Shown one piece after another: positions 36,362 to 44,631 of a stretch of DNA of 64,000 nucleotides; the first letter of the stretch is position 1, and the number at the start of each line of letters is the position of its first letter. Origin of the DNA: DATARR01 sp036376245 (GTDB taxonomy: Bacteria > Acidobacteriota > Thermoanaerobaculia > Multivoradales > UBA5704). The position numbers and the translations under genes were made by a program. The stretch is taken from contig DASVAS010000023.1 of NCBI GenBank assembly GCA_036376245.1, forward strand, positions 124,001 through 188,000. Reading direction: 5' to 3'. Under the pieces are notes generated by a model. It made no database searches, was not told the origin of the DNA, and worked only from the letters and a program-made list of their open reading frames with translations.

Positions 36362-38623
36362 ATGAGTCGATGGAAACGGCTGAGCAGGAACCGCAGAACG
36401 ACGTACCTGGCCCTGGTCGTATTTGTCCTGGCGGCGACGGCCTGGGCGGCCTCGGGTCGCTTCGTCACCCAGGTCGACGAGGAGCTCGCGGCGGCACAGC
36501 CGTCGGCCCTCGCGAAGGCGGCGGCTCTCGACGCGCCCCTGCTGCCGCCGGACGAGGTGCTCATCCAGAAGACGAGCGCGTTCGGCGATTTCGGCAACGT
36601 GCTGGTGACCGTCCGGCTGTCGGCCGAGCAACTGGCCGGCAAGGAGGAGGACGGGACCCGGGACTTCGTGGTCATCGGCAACCCGGAAGCGCCGGTGATC
36701 CTGCGCGACGACGGCCTCGGAGGCGACGCGGTGAAGGGCGACGGCGTCTTCTCGGGTCCCGCGTTCATCAGCGACGCGGAGCTCGAGGCGCGCTCCACGG
36801 CCGACAACGCCGAGTTCAACAGCCGGACCAGCAAGACCATACCGGTCTTCGCGGGCCGCGCCGCCGTGGGCGTCGCGGAGGCCGAGCCCTTCGACTACGA
36901 GGGGTTCAAGGCCGGCCGGGCGGTGGCCCTGGATCCCGCCGTAGCTTTCGTCGATCCCGAGGGGACGAGGACGGTGACCGTCAGCCCCGAGGGGCCCATC
37001 GCCGTGGGTGAGCAGATCTCCTCTCTGAACCCCGTCGACGAAGGCACCAACGACTTCCAGGAGCGGGTGCTCATCATCCGCAACGTGGGCGTCGTGACCG
37101 ACCCGAACCGCACCTTCAATCCCTGCGACAACGCCACCAATCCCGGCAACCCCGACGGGGTATGGACCTTCAAGCACCTCGCCACCCAGATGGCCAACCA
37201 GTCGGCGAGCGGCATCCATCCGGCGGACTTCGTCGAGAACTGGCTGAAGAACTGGAACCCTGCGACCCCGCACAACATCAACGGCGATCCCACCATCGCC
37301 AACCGCCCGCTGATGAACACCATCATCAACCAGTTCTGGCCGCGGGTCGGCGGCAAGCTGGACCTCAACCGCGCCCCGCTCCGTCTGCTGGCCATCCTGC
37401 CGCGCCTCGACCTGCGGCGGACGACGGGGGGAGGCGGCGCCTACTCGATCAACGCGAACGGCAACTTCCTGGATGCCGGCGAGGCCCGTTTCGTCTTCGG
37501 CTTCGTCGCCCCCAACAGCACCTGGACCGGGTTCCCGCAAGGAGTGTCCATCCCGCAGATTCCGGGCCAGCCCACGGGTTGCCGCGCCCTGCCTTTCACC
37601 GTGATCTTCGAGTACCGCGTCGCCAAGTGCAAGTGCGAGGACGTGCGCTCCTGGGCGCGGCAGTGGAAGGCGCTCGACGATCCTCTCAACCTGCCGGGCA
37701 GCGCCGTCTACAACTCCCGTCTGGAAGCCATCACCGAGCAGTTCGTGACGGCCAACGCCAACCCCCGCAACCCCAACGGCAGCTCGCTCGGCCAGCTCCG
37801 CACCAATGAGATCGCCCTGCTGATCCCCTGGGAGCTGCGAGAATTCCAGCTCACCCAGTTCCCGTTCACCTTCCTCCAGGAGACGACCGTCGAGGACACC
37901 CCCGAGGACGGGTTCAACGGCTTCCCCGTTCCCACGGCGAATCCGACGCTCCTGAACTGGATCCTCAACATCAACCCGGCCCTGAGCGGACCCGACTTTG
38001 AAGACCCGATCCCGGGGGTGCCGTTGTTCTTCCCGACGGGGACCAACTTCATGGCCGCGAACTCCATCGTCCCGGACGGTCCCGGCGTGATCCGCCACCA
38101 CTGGACGGCGCAGGGCCTCAACATCAACGTCACCCAGAATCCCGGCAACGCCGCCATCCTGCAGGAGAACTGGGCGCGGCACCGGGTCTCCCGCGCCGCC
38201 TGCAACGGCTGCCACCGGCGGGAGACGTTCACCCACTTCGTCCATATCGATCCGAGCAACACCATCCCGGGCTCGAACCCCGCCCTGCCGGCCGAGATCT
38301 CGGTTTTCCTGAGCGGCATCAACAATCTCGGCGATCCGGCGGACGCCGCGGCCAACGGCCTGCTCATTCAAACCGCGACCAACGGCAATCCGAAGCGGAA
38401 CTTCGACGACCTCGCCCGCCGCGAGCTGGACATCCAGAGGGTCGCGAACATGACCTGCTTCAAGTTCCATCCCGTCAGCACAGCTCACGTCAAGGCAAAT
38501 CTCCGTGCCACGGGCCAGCTCCCCGCCGACCTGTTCACGGGCATGACCCTGGTCCCGGTCGAGGACCGGGTCTCCGTGGCCGTGGACGACATGACGGCCA
38601 ACCACATCTCCGAGGTCCACTGA
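36362..38623 (+). CDS. Large secreted protein with one CxxCH heme-binding motif, function unknown
   Basis: 753 residues with a clear N-terminal signal peptide or anchor (TTYLALVVFVLAATAWA). Most of the protein shows no family I recognise; it is rich in Asn, Pro and Gly with many NP and NG turns, typical of exported beta-rich proteins. A single c-type heme attachment motif, CNGCH, is at 614-618. A second candidate at 699-703 reads CFKFH, the CxxCH pattern with Phe in place of the second Cys. Cys-rich CKCE lies mid-protein. A strong AAAGGAGG ribosome binding site precedes ATG 36362. It may be a periplasmic cytochrome-like or cell-surface protein. Confidence 0.85.
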   Translation: MSRWKRLSRNRRTTYLALVVFVLAATAWAASGRFVTQVDEELAAAQPSALAKAAALDAPLLPPDEVLIQKTSAFGDFGNVLVTVRLSAEQLAGKEEDGTRDFVVIGNPEAPVILRDDGLGGDAVKGDGVFSGPAFISDAELEARSTADNAEFNSRTSKTIPVFAGRAAVGVAEAEPFDYEGFKAGRAVALDPAVAFVDPEGTRTVTVSPEGPIAVGEQISSLNPVDEGTNDFQERVLIIRNVGVVTDPNRTFNPCDNATNPGNPDGVWTFKHLATQMANQSASGIHPADFVENWLKNWNPATPHNINGDPTIANRPLMNTIINQFWPRVGGKLDLNRAPLRLLAILPRLDLRRTTGGGGAYSINANGNFLDAGEARFVFGFVAPNSTWTGFPQGVSIPQIPGQPTGCRALPFTVIFEYRVAKCKCEDVRSWARQWKALDDPLNLPGSAVYNSRLEAITEQFVTANANPRNPNGSSLGQLRTNEIALLIPWELREFQLTQFPFTFLQETTVEDTPEDGFNGFPVPTANPTLLNWILNINPALSGPDFEDPIPGVPLFFPTGTNFMAANSIVPDGPGVIRHHWTAQGLNINVTQNPGNAAILQENWARHRVSRAACNGCHRRETFTHFVHIDPSNTIPGSNPALPAEISVFLSGINNLGDPADAAANGLLIQTATNGNPKRNFDDLARRELDIQRVANMTCFKFHPVSTAHVKANLRATGQLPADLFTGMTLVPVEDRVSVAVDDMTANHISEVH

Positions 38624-38631
38624 CCTCGCCG

Positions 38632-38667
38632 GCCGGGCGGGAACACCCCGCCCGGCTTTCCTTTTCT
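38632..38667 (+). terminator. Intrinsic terminator
   Basis: GCCGGGCGGG (38632-38641) and CCCGCCCGGC (38647-38656) form a perfect 10-bp stem around AACAC, followed by TTTCCTTTTCT. It lies 9 bp after the secreted-protein stop and directly before the end of the convergent permease gene, so it can serve the plus strand and may also block read-through the other way. Confidence 0.85.
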
Positions 38668-41329
38668 ACGGCGCCAGCGCCCGGGAGGGATCGACCCGCG
38701 CCGCCCGCCGGGCGGGCACCCAGCTCGCCAGCAGCGCCGCGACGGCCAGGACCACCAGCACTCCCGCGAAGGTCGCCGGGTCGGTGGCGGTGACCCCGTA
38801 GAGAAGGCTGGAGAGGACGCGGGAGGCGGCGGCCGCGCCGGCCACGCCCACGGCCAACCCGGCCAGCACCGGCCGCAGCGCCTGCCAGGTCACCATCGCC
38901 AGCACCCGGTTCTCCGTCGCGCCCAGGGCCATCCGCAGACCGATCTCCTGCGTCCGCTGGCCGACGAAGTAGGCGATCACGCCGTAGATGCCCACCGCGG
39001 CGAGCACCAGCCCGATCACCCCGAGGGCGGTCAGCAACAGCATGTTGAAGCGGGTGGTCGCCGTCCAGGTGGCGCGGAGCTGATCCATGGTGGCGACGTC
39101 GAAAACCGGCAGGCGGGGATCGACCCTCAGCACGGCCTGGCGCACCGGGGCCGCGAGGGCCGCCGGATCGGCAGCCGCGCGGACGACCAAGGCCATGGAG
39201 ATGTCGCGATCCCCCCACAGATCCTCGCTCGCCTGGGCCATGGGGACGTAGATCTCCGGCCGCGCGTCCTCGGTCAGATCCTGCTGGCGGATGTCCCCCG
39301 CCACTCCCACGACCACGTGCCAGACCGGGTTCTCCTCCTCGTCGGTCCAATAGGAAAGCCGTTTACCGACCGCGTTCTCTCCCGGCCAGGCCCGGCGCGC
39401 CAGGGTCTCGTTGACGATCGCCACCCGGAGAGCGCCCGGCCGGTCGCCGGCCGTGAAGTCCCTGCCCCGGAGGGAGATCCCCAGAGTCTTGAAGTAGCCG
39501 GAGCTGATCTGCCGCGTGTTGCCTTCGATCTGCTCCTCTCCCTCCAACGGCTTGCCCTCGATCTCCAGGCTCGACGAGGTGTTGTACCGGGAGAGCGGCA
39601 CGATGGAGGTCGCGGCGGCCGACCCGACGCCGGCGACGGCTCCGGCTTCGTCCACCACCCGCTGGAGGGTCTGGACGACCTGGGCCGGCTCCGGATAGTC
39701 GCCGCGGGGCAGCGAGAGCTGGGCCGTCAGCACGCCGGCGGGATCGAAGCCGAGCTCCACCTGCTGGAGCCGCAGGGCGCTGCGGATCAGCAGCCCGGCG
39801 CTGACCAGCAGCATGAGGGCCAGGGCCACCTCCGTGACCATCAGGCCGGTCTTTACCCAGTCGCGGTGCGCTCCCAGGCTCCGCCCGCCTTCCTTCAGCA
39901 TGCCCTGGAGGTCCGGCCGCGCCGTGCGCAGCGCCGGCACCAGGCCGAAGACGAGGCTCGACGCCATCCCGACCGCCAGGGCGAAGACCAGCACGGGCCC
40001 GTCGATCCCCGCCTCGGCGATGCGGGGCACCCTGGCCGGGCTGATGGCCACCAGGAACCGGACTCCTCCGTAGGCCATCGCCACACCCGCGGCGGCACCG
40101 GTCAGCGCCAGGACCAGGCTCTCGGTCAGGAGCTGGCGGACGATCCGCCCCCGGCCCGCTCCCAGGGCGGCGCGGATGGCGATCTCCCGCGCCCGCGCCG
40201 CGCTCCGCGCCAGGAGCAGGTTCGCCACGTTGACGCAGGCGATGAGCAGCACGCATCCCACCGCCCCCAGCAGGATCAGGTAGCGCCGCGTCGTGGCTCC
40301 AAGCAGGCTCTCCTTGTAGCTCTCGAGATGCGCGCCCTTGTTCTGGTTGTTGTCCGGGGCGATCGTCTCCAGGCGCCTGGCGATGCCGGCGACCTCGGCC
40401 TGGGCCGCCTCAGGAGTGACGCCGGGCTTCAGCCGGCCCAGCACATGAAGATAGCTGTAGCCGTAGTTGGTCTCGTCTTCCGCGCTCAGGGCGATGGGCG
40501 TCCAGAGCCAGGGCTCGGTCGACCGCAGCCGGAAGGAGGCGGGCATCACGCCGGTCACCTCGTAGGGCTTCCCGTTCATGCGGATGGAGCGCCCGATGAC
40601 GGCCGGATCGGCGCCGAAGCGCTCGCGCCAGAGGCGTTCGGAGAGCACCACGACCTGCTCGCTTCCCGGGCGGTCCTCCGCCTCGGCGAAGACGCGCCCC
40701 AGCGCCGGCTTGACCCCGAACACGTCGAAGTACCCGGCCGAGACGCGGGCGCCGACGACCCGCTCCGGCGGTCCGTCCCCGCTCAGGTTGAAGCTCGCCC
40801 CGGTGTAGGTCGCCAGACGCTCGAAGGACTTCGCGTCGCGGCGGAAGGTGACGAAGTTGCCCGGCGCCACCGACCGGTGGTCGTCCCCGCGGTCGATGGA
40901 CCACAGGTAGACGATCCGCTCCGGCTGCGGGAAGGGAAAGGGCCGCAGCACCACCGCGTGGAGAAGGCTGAAGATGGCCGTCGTGGCGCCGATCCCCAGC
41001 GCCAGCGTGAAGACGGCGACGATCGAAAAGGCCGGCGCCTTGCGGAGCTGGCGCAGGGCGAAGAGGGCGTCCTGCCGCAGCTCGGAAGCGACCTCGCTCC
41101 AATGCCGGCCGCGCTCCCGCCGCCGGCCGATCTCCTCGCACTGGCGGCGGATGCCCGCCATGTTCCCGAAGAGGCGCAGGGCCTCCTCGCGGGCGGCGTG
41201 CGGGGCCATGCCCTCGTCGATCAGGTCCTGCGTCCTCATCTCGACGTGGAACGCGATCTCGTCGTCCAGGTCCTGCTTCACGGTGCCGCCCCGCAGGTGG
41301 AGGCGGAAAGCCCGGCGCCAACCAGCCAT
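38666..41329 (-). CDS. ADOP-type ABC transporter permease (duplicated FtsX/MacB domains)
   Basis: 887 residues. The N-terminal segment DLDDEIAFHVEMRTQDLIDEG is the hallmark of acidobacterial duplicated orphan permeases. It is followed by two MacB-type periplasmic domains, each bounded by FtsX-like membrane helices: one helix near 105-125 and a triple set about 340-480, then another set about 760-870. No ATPase gene is adjacent, as usual for this orphan family, so the ATPase partner must be elsewhere. The preceding gene encodes a PadR regulator 15 bp upstream, the standard pair. Substrate unknown. Confidence 0.93.
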   Translation of the reverse strand: MAGWRRAFRLHLRGGTVKQDLDDEIAFHVEMRTQDLIDEGMAPHAAREEALRLFGNMAGIRRQCEEIGRRRERGRHWSEVASELRQDALFALRQLRKAPAFSIVAVFTLALGIGATTAIFSLLHAVVLRPFPFPQPERIVYLWSIDRGDDHRSVAPGNFVTFRRDAKSFERLATYTGASFNLSGDGPPERVVGARVSAGYFDVFGVKPALGRVFAEAEDRPGSEQVVVLSERLWRERFGADPAVIGRSIRMNGKPYEVTGVMPASFRLRSTEPWLWTPIALSAEDETNYGYSYLHVLGRLKPGVTPEAAQAEVAGIARRLETIAPDNNQNKGAHLESYKESLLGATTRRYLILLGAVGCVLLIACVNVANLLLARSAARAREIAIRAALGAGRGRIVRQLLTESLVLALTGAAAGVAMAYGGVRFLVAISPARVPRIAEAGIDGPVLVFALAVGMASSLVFGLVPALRTARPDLQGMLKEGGRSLGAHRDWVKTGLMVTEVALALMLLVSAGLLIRSALRLQQVELGFDPAGVLTAQLSLPRGDYPEPAQVVQTLQRVVDEAGAVAGVGSAAATSIVPLSRYNTSSSLEIEGKPLEGEEQIEGNTRQISSGYFKTLGISLRGRDFTAGDRPGALRVAIVNETLARRAWPGENAVGKRLSYWTDEEENPVWHVVVGVAGDIRQQDLTEDARPEIYVPMAQASEDLWGDRDISMALVVRAAADPAALAAPVRQAVLRVDPRLPVFDVATMDQLRATWTATTRFNMLLLTALGVIGLVLAAVGIYGVIAYFVGQRTQEIGLRMALGATENRVLAMVTWQALRPVLAGLAVGVAGAAAASRVLSSLLYGVTATDPATFAGVLVVLAVAALLASWVPARRAARVDPSRALAP

Positions 41330-41344
41330 ACTCTCTCCTCTTTC

Positions 41345-41671
41345 CTATGCGGTCTGCAGGACTCTGCCGACGGCGTCGGCGTAGCGTTGCCAGGACTCCG
41401 CCTCGGCGTTGAGCTGCCGGCGGCCTTCGTCGGTGAGCCGGTAGAACTTGGCCCGGCGGTTGTTCTCGGAGACGCCCCACTCCGCTTCGATCCACCCCCG
41501 CTGCTCCATCCGGTGCAGCGCGGGATACAGGGCGCCTTCTTCGATGCGGAGCGCGTCCTCCGTCCGCTGGGCGATCCACCGCACGACCGCGTAGCCGTGC
41601 AGCGGACCCCAGGAGAGGGTCTTGAGGATCAGGACGTCCAGGGTCCCTTGCAGCAGGTCCATCTTGGCCAT
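41345..41671 (-). CDS. PadR-family transcription regulator
   Basis: 108 residues. The N-terminal winged helix matches PadR: LLQGTLDVLILKTLSWGPLHGYAV, then EGALYPALHRMEQRGWIEAEW, where the recognition wing lies. The C-terminal dimerisation helix is short, as in the small PadR subclass. These regulators usually repress the ADOP permease encoded beside them; the permease starts 15 bp after this stop, so the two genes are one operon. The upstream region has repeated AGGGGA motifs that may be its operator. Confidence 0.93.
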   Translation of the reverse strand: MAKMDLLQGTLDVLILKTLSWGPLHGYAVVRWIAQRTEDALRIEEGALYPALHRMEQRGWIEAEWGVSENNRRAKFYRLTDEGRRQLNAEAESWQRYADAVGRVLQTA

Positions 41672-41679
41672 GAATCTCT

Positions 41680-41757
41680 CCCCTAAGCTGTCCAGGGGAA
41701 AGAGTACGCCCTTTCCCCTAAGACGTCAAGGGGAAGATCGCAGGGGACGTCAAGGGC
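41680..41757. promoter_or_regulatory. Repeated AGGGGA/TCCCCT motifs upstream of padR
   Basis: AGGGGAAA (41694-41701) and TTTCCCCT (41712-41719) form a perfect inverted repeat with a 10-bp spacer. Further AGGGGA-type half-sites occur at about 41680, 41728 and 41741, and GACGTCAAGGG is directly repeated at 41722-41732 and 41747-41757. The position just upstream of the PadR start suggests an autoregulatory operator; the motif differs from the ATGT/ACAT sites of classical PadR. Confidence 0.4.
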
Positions 41758-41920
41758 CTGTACCGGGGGAGGTGAGACTATGAAGAATCTATTGCCCTCT
41801 CGCTACTCACAGGCGATAAAGTTACGCGAAAACCTATATCTCTGTCCGAGACACGACTTGAAGAGGACGGAATCCAAGTCCTGCCCTCAACTCGATGGAG
41901 GAGAATCGTATACTCGCCTC

Positions 41921-42142
41921 ATGCGCTCCGTAGCCGACGAGCTCCGCGAGAAGGACCGGGAGGAATTCGCCAAGCTCCCCGTCGACGAGCGTCTGCGCCG
42001 GGTTCTGGAGATGGGCGAGATCGGTCTGGAGGCGTTCCGGCAGGCCCAGGGCGTCGATCGCCGGACCGCCATCCGCCTCCTCCAGCGCCGGCGGCAGGCC
42101 AGTCGAAGGCCTTCCAAGTGCATGAGCGACCTGATCGGATGA
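41921..42142 (+). CDS. Small protein coupled to a nucleotidyltransferase gene
   Basis: 73 residues from ATG 41921, the start closest to a TATACT hexamer at about 41910; the frame is open upstream to 41780 but those residues look unlike protein. It is largely helical and ends with a basic stretch (RLLQRRRQASRRPSK) preceded by VDRRTAIRLLQ, which could be a helix-turn-helix. Its stop overlaps the next gene's start as ATGA. The pair resembles the two-gene layout of nucleotidyltransferase toxin-antitoxin modules, where the first gene is often the antitoxin; this is inference from arrangement. Confidence 0.55.
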   Translation: MRSVADELREKDREEFAKLPVDERLRRVLEMGEIGLEAFRQAQGVDRRTAIRLLQRRRQASRRPSKCMSDLIG

Positions 42143-42675
42143 GCCTCCTGGCGCGGGTGGTGGCCGTCCTGGAGGCCAAGGGCATCCCGTTCGCCCTGAT
42201 CGGCGCCTCGGCACTGACCATCCATGGCGTCAACCGCCTGACGCTCGATATGGACCTCCTCGTCGTAGACCCGGTTTGCCTCGACGTACAGACGTGGTTG
42301 GGCCTCGCGGCGGAGGGCGTCAGCGTCGATGTCCGCAGGGGAGACCTGACCGATCCACTCGCGGGGGTCGTGCGGTTCGAGGCACCCTCCGAGACCTCCG
42401 TCGATCTGGTGATCGGTAAGTTCGTCTGGCAGCGAGAGATCCTCGAGAAGTCGAGACAAGCCCTCTTTGCGGGTCTCGAGATCCCCGTCCTTGAAGCGGT
42501 CGAGCTGATCCTCCTCAAGCTCTACGCGGGAGGGCACCAGGACGCCTGGGACATCCAGCAGCTCCTGACCGGTCCGGACCGGGAGACTCTGATCGCCGGG
42601 GTGGAACAGGAGCTTCCCCGTTTGCCAAAAGAGTGCTCCAACTTCTGGCGGCGCATCCTCGACCTGGGATGCTAG
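42139..42675 (+). CDS. Nucleotidyltransferase-fold protein (AbiEii/DUF6036-like)
   Basis: 178 residues. The N-terminal GASALTIHG (about 22-30) followed by a strand with alternating acids (LTLDMDLLV, about 34-42) is the minimal nucleotidyltransferase pattern. A later segment LEAVELILLKLYAGGHQDAWDIQQLL (about 119-144) is typical of AbiEii-related proteins. The ATG overlaps the upstream stop (ATGA), so the two are coupled. Substrate and toxin activity are not shown by the sequence. It is related in build, though not closely, to the protein at 76-597. Confidence 0.75.
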   Translation: MSLLARVVAVLEAKGIPFALIGASALTIHGVNRLTLDMDLLVVDPVCLDVQTWLGLAAEGVSVDVRRGDLTDPLAGVVRFEAPSETSVDLVIGKFVWQREILEKSRQALFAGLEIPVLEAVELILLKLYAGGHQDAWDIQQLLTGPDRETLIAGVEQELPRLPKECSNFWRRILDLGC

Positions 42676-42752
42676 ACTTCCTTGTGCCGTATGTTGCACT
42701 TCGACGGGTCTTCGTGATCTGATCAAGCACCCGCCGAGAAAGGAAATCTCCG

Positions 42753-43421
42753 ATGTCCGCGATCCCTCTCGAGCGCGATATCCATTACCCGGAGTCCGAC
42801 GGACGCCCGATGGCGGAGACCGACCTTCACCTCGATGTGATGTTCGACTTGATCCACGCCCTGAAGACCCGCTACGCGGGCGATCCGGACGTGTACGTCG
42901 GCGGCAATCTCCTCCTCTATTACGTGAAGGGGGATCCGCGCTTCTCCATCTCCCCGGACGTCCTGGTGACCCCGGGGATCGGCAAGGGCCGGCGGGACAC
43001 CTACCTCCTCTGGGTGGAAGGCCGGATGCCCTGCTTCGTGATCGAGGTGACGTCGAAGAGCACCCGCAAGGAGGACCTTCAGAAAAAGAAGAGCCTCTAT
43101 GAGCGGCTTGGGGTAGACGAATACTTCCTCTTCGATCCCCGGGAGGAGTATCTCCACCCGCGCCTCCAGGGGCACCGGCTGGCGCAGAGCCGTTATCAGC
43201 CGATCCCTCCTGAATCCGACGGCTCGCTCCTGAGCCGGACGACCGGCCTGCTGCTGAAGCCCGAAGGGGAGAACCTGCGCCTGATCGACGCCGCCACCGG
43301 GGAGCGGCTGCTTTGGACGCAGGAAGAGACCGAAGCTCTGGAGACGGCCGAAGAACGGATCAAGGCGCTCGAAGCAGAGATTGTGCGTCTCCGGCGGGAG
43401 TCTTCAGAGCTACAGAAGTAG
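42753..43421 (+). CDS. Uma2-family (DUF820) restriction-endonuclease-fold protein
   Basis: 222 residues. The central PD-(D/E)xK core is visible as SPDVLVTPG (about 68-76) and CFVIEVTSKSTRKED (about 92-106), the normal Uma2 arrangement in which Asp, Glu and Lys bind metal. A predicted coiled coil at the C-terminus (TAEERIKALEAEIVRLRRE) is common in the family. Uma2 proteins occur in many copies in some phyla; their biological role is unknown. The gene stands alone, and its 3' flank carries a 182-bp repeat element. Confidence 0.88.
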   Translation: MSAIPLERDIHYPESDGRPMAETDLHLDVMFDLIHALKTRYAGDPDVYVGGNLLLYYVKGDPRFSISPDVLVTPGIGKGRRDTYLLWVEGRMPCFVIEVTSKSTRKEDLQKKKSLYERLGVDEYFLFDPREEYLHPRLQGHRLAQSRYQPIPPESDGSLLSRTTGLLLKPEGENLRLIDAATGERLLWTQEETEALETAEERIKALEAEIVRLRRESSELQK

Positions 43422-43433
43422 CTGGGGCGGTCT

Positions 43434-43615
43434 GCCCTCCGAAACCTCACCCCCTGGCCCCCTCTCCCACCGCCCTCCCGCCCAACCGGGAGAGGGGGGA
43501 CGATGATTCAGCGATCTTGCCGATCTCAAGAAGACCTCAATCGCAGGGCCCTCCCTCTCCCGGGGGCGGGTGGCAGGGAGATGGGAGAGGGACCGAGGGT
43601 GAGGTCTCGAAGGGC
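43434..43615 (+). mobile_element. MITE-like palindromic element, copy 2
   Basis: About 182 bp, about 90% identical by eye to copies at 4231 and 63733. Ends are GCCCTCCGAAACCTCACC and GGTGAGGTCTCGAAGGGC. A GCTGGGGCGG sequence directly left of the element is also found left of copy 1, so the unit may extend about 10 bp further. It is intergenic here, between the Uma2 gene and a crotonase gene. Confidence 0.75.
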
Positions 43616-43741
43616 AGGCGGCCCGCCTGGCAAGGCCGCTGTTTACGCTCCCCGCCTCTCGTGAAACAATACGCAGGATGTCCTTCCGGGCGCCCCCGTC
43701 CCGGACCCAAATCCCTCAAATCCTGAACGAGAGGAGACGAT

Positions 43742-44563
43742 ATGGCTGAGTCTACCGTTGCGGAAGCGCCCGCCGCCCAGCGCACCCTGGTCCACTACGA
43801 GGTCAAGGAAGGCGTCGCCTACCTCACGCTCGACGATCCGCCGCACAACACCTACACCCACGAGATGATGCGCCAGCTCGACGACGCCATCCTCAAGGCG
43901 CGCTTCGCCAAGGATGTCTACGTCATCGTCGTGCGCGGCGACGGCGACAAGTTCTTCTGCGCCGGCGCCAACATCAACATGCTCAAGTCGTCCGACCCCT
44001 ACTTCAAGTACTACTTCTGCCTCCATGCCAACGAGACCCTCAACCGTCTCGAGCAGACCCCCAAGCTCGTCATCGCGGCCCTGGAGGGCCACACGGTGGG
44101 CGGCGGCCTCGAGATCGCCATGGCGGCGGACATCCTGATCGCCAAGAAGGGCTCGGGCAAGATCGGTCTGCCCGAGGTCAACCTCGGCGTGCTCCCCGGC
44201 ACCGGCGGCACCCAGCGTCTGGCTCGCCGCGTCGGCAAGAGCCAGTCCATCGAGCTGATGGTCACCGGCCGCCTCATCGACTACGAAGAGGCGCAGCGGA
44301 TGGGCATCGTCAACTTCATCTACGAAGGCGACGACTTCGCCGGCCACATCCACGAGTACGCGAAGCAGTTCTGCCCGCCCAACAAGGCGGCCAAGGCCGT
44401 CGGCCGCATCAAGCGCTCCGTGCAGTCCGGTGCCGAGGTGCCGTTCGAGAGCGGCCTGGCCATCGAGCGCGAGCTGCAGCAGCAGCTCTTCGAGAGCCCC
44501 GACGCCCGCGAAGGCCTCGACGCCTACGTCGGGAAGCGGCAGCCGTCCTTCCAGGGTTATTGA
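43742..44563 (+). CDS. Enoyl-CoA hydratase/isomerase (crotonase) family protein
   Basis: 273 residues. The oxyanion-hole and catalytic region is typical: FFCAGANINMLKS, then GGGLEIAMAAD with the first catalytic Glu, and LPEVNLGVLPGTGGTQR with the second. Both acids used for hydration are present, so hydratase activity is plausible. It has a 17-residue extension before the core. GAGGAG lies 6 bp before the ATG. It begins an acyl-CoA cluster with a thiolase, a GATase and a second crotonase, but no acyl-CoA dehydrogenase is in view, so the substrate is undetermined. Confidence 0.92.
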   Translation: MAESTVAEAPAAQRTLVHYEVKEGVAYLTLDDPPHNTYTHEMMRQLDDAILKARFAKDVYVIVVRGDGDKFFCAGANINMLKSSDPYFKYYFCLHANETLNRLEQTPKLVIAALEGHTVGGGLEIAMAADILIAKKGSGKIGLPEVNLGVLPGTGGTQRLARRVGKSQSIELMVTGRLIDYEEAQRMGIVNFIYEGDDFAGHIHEYAKQFCPPNKAAKAVGRIKRSVQSGAEVPFESGLAIERELQQQLFESPDAREGLDAYVGKRQPSFQGY

Positions 44564-44631
44564 TCCAAGGCCACGACCGGGGCGGCACACGTCGCGCCGC
44601 CCCGGTCCGTGCGCGATAAGGAATCCCAGCT

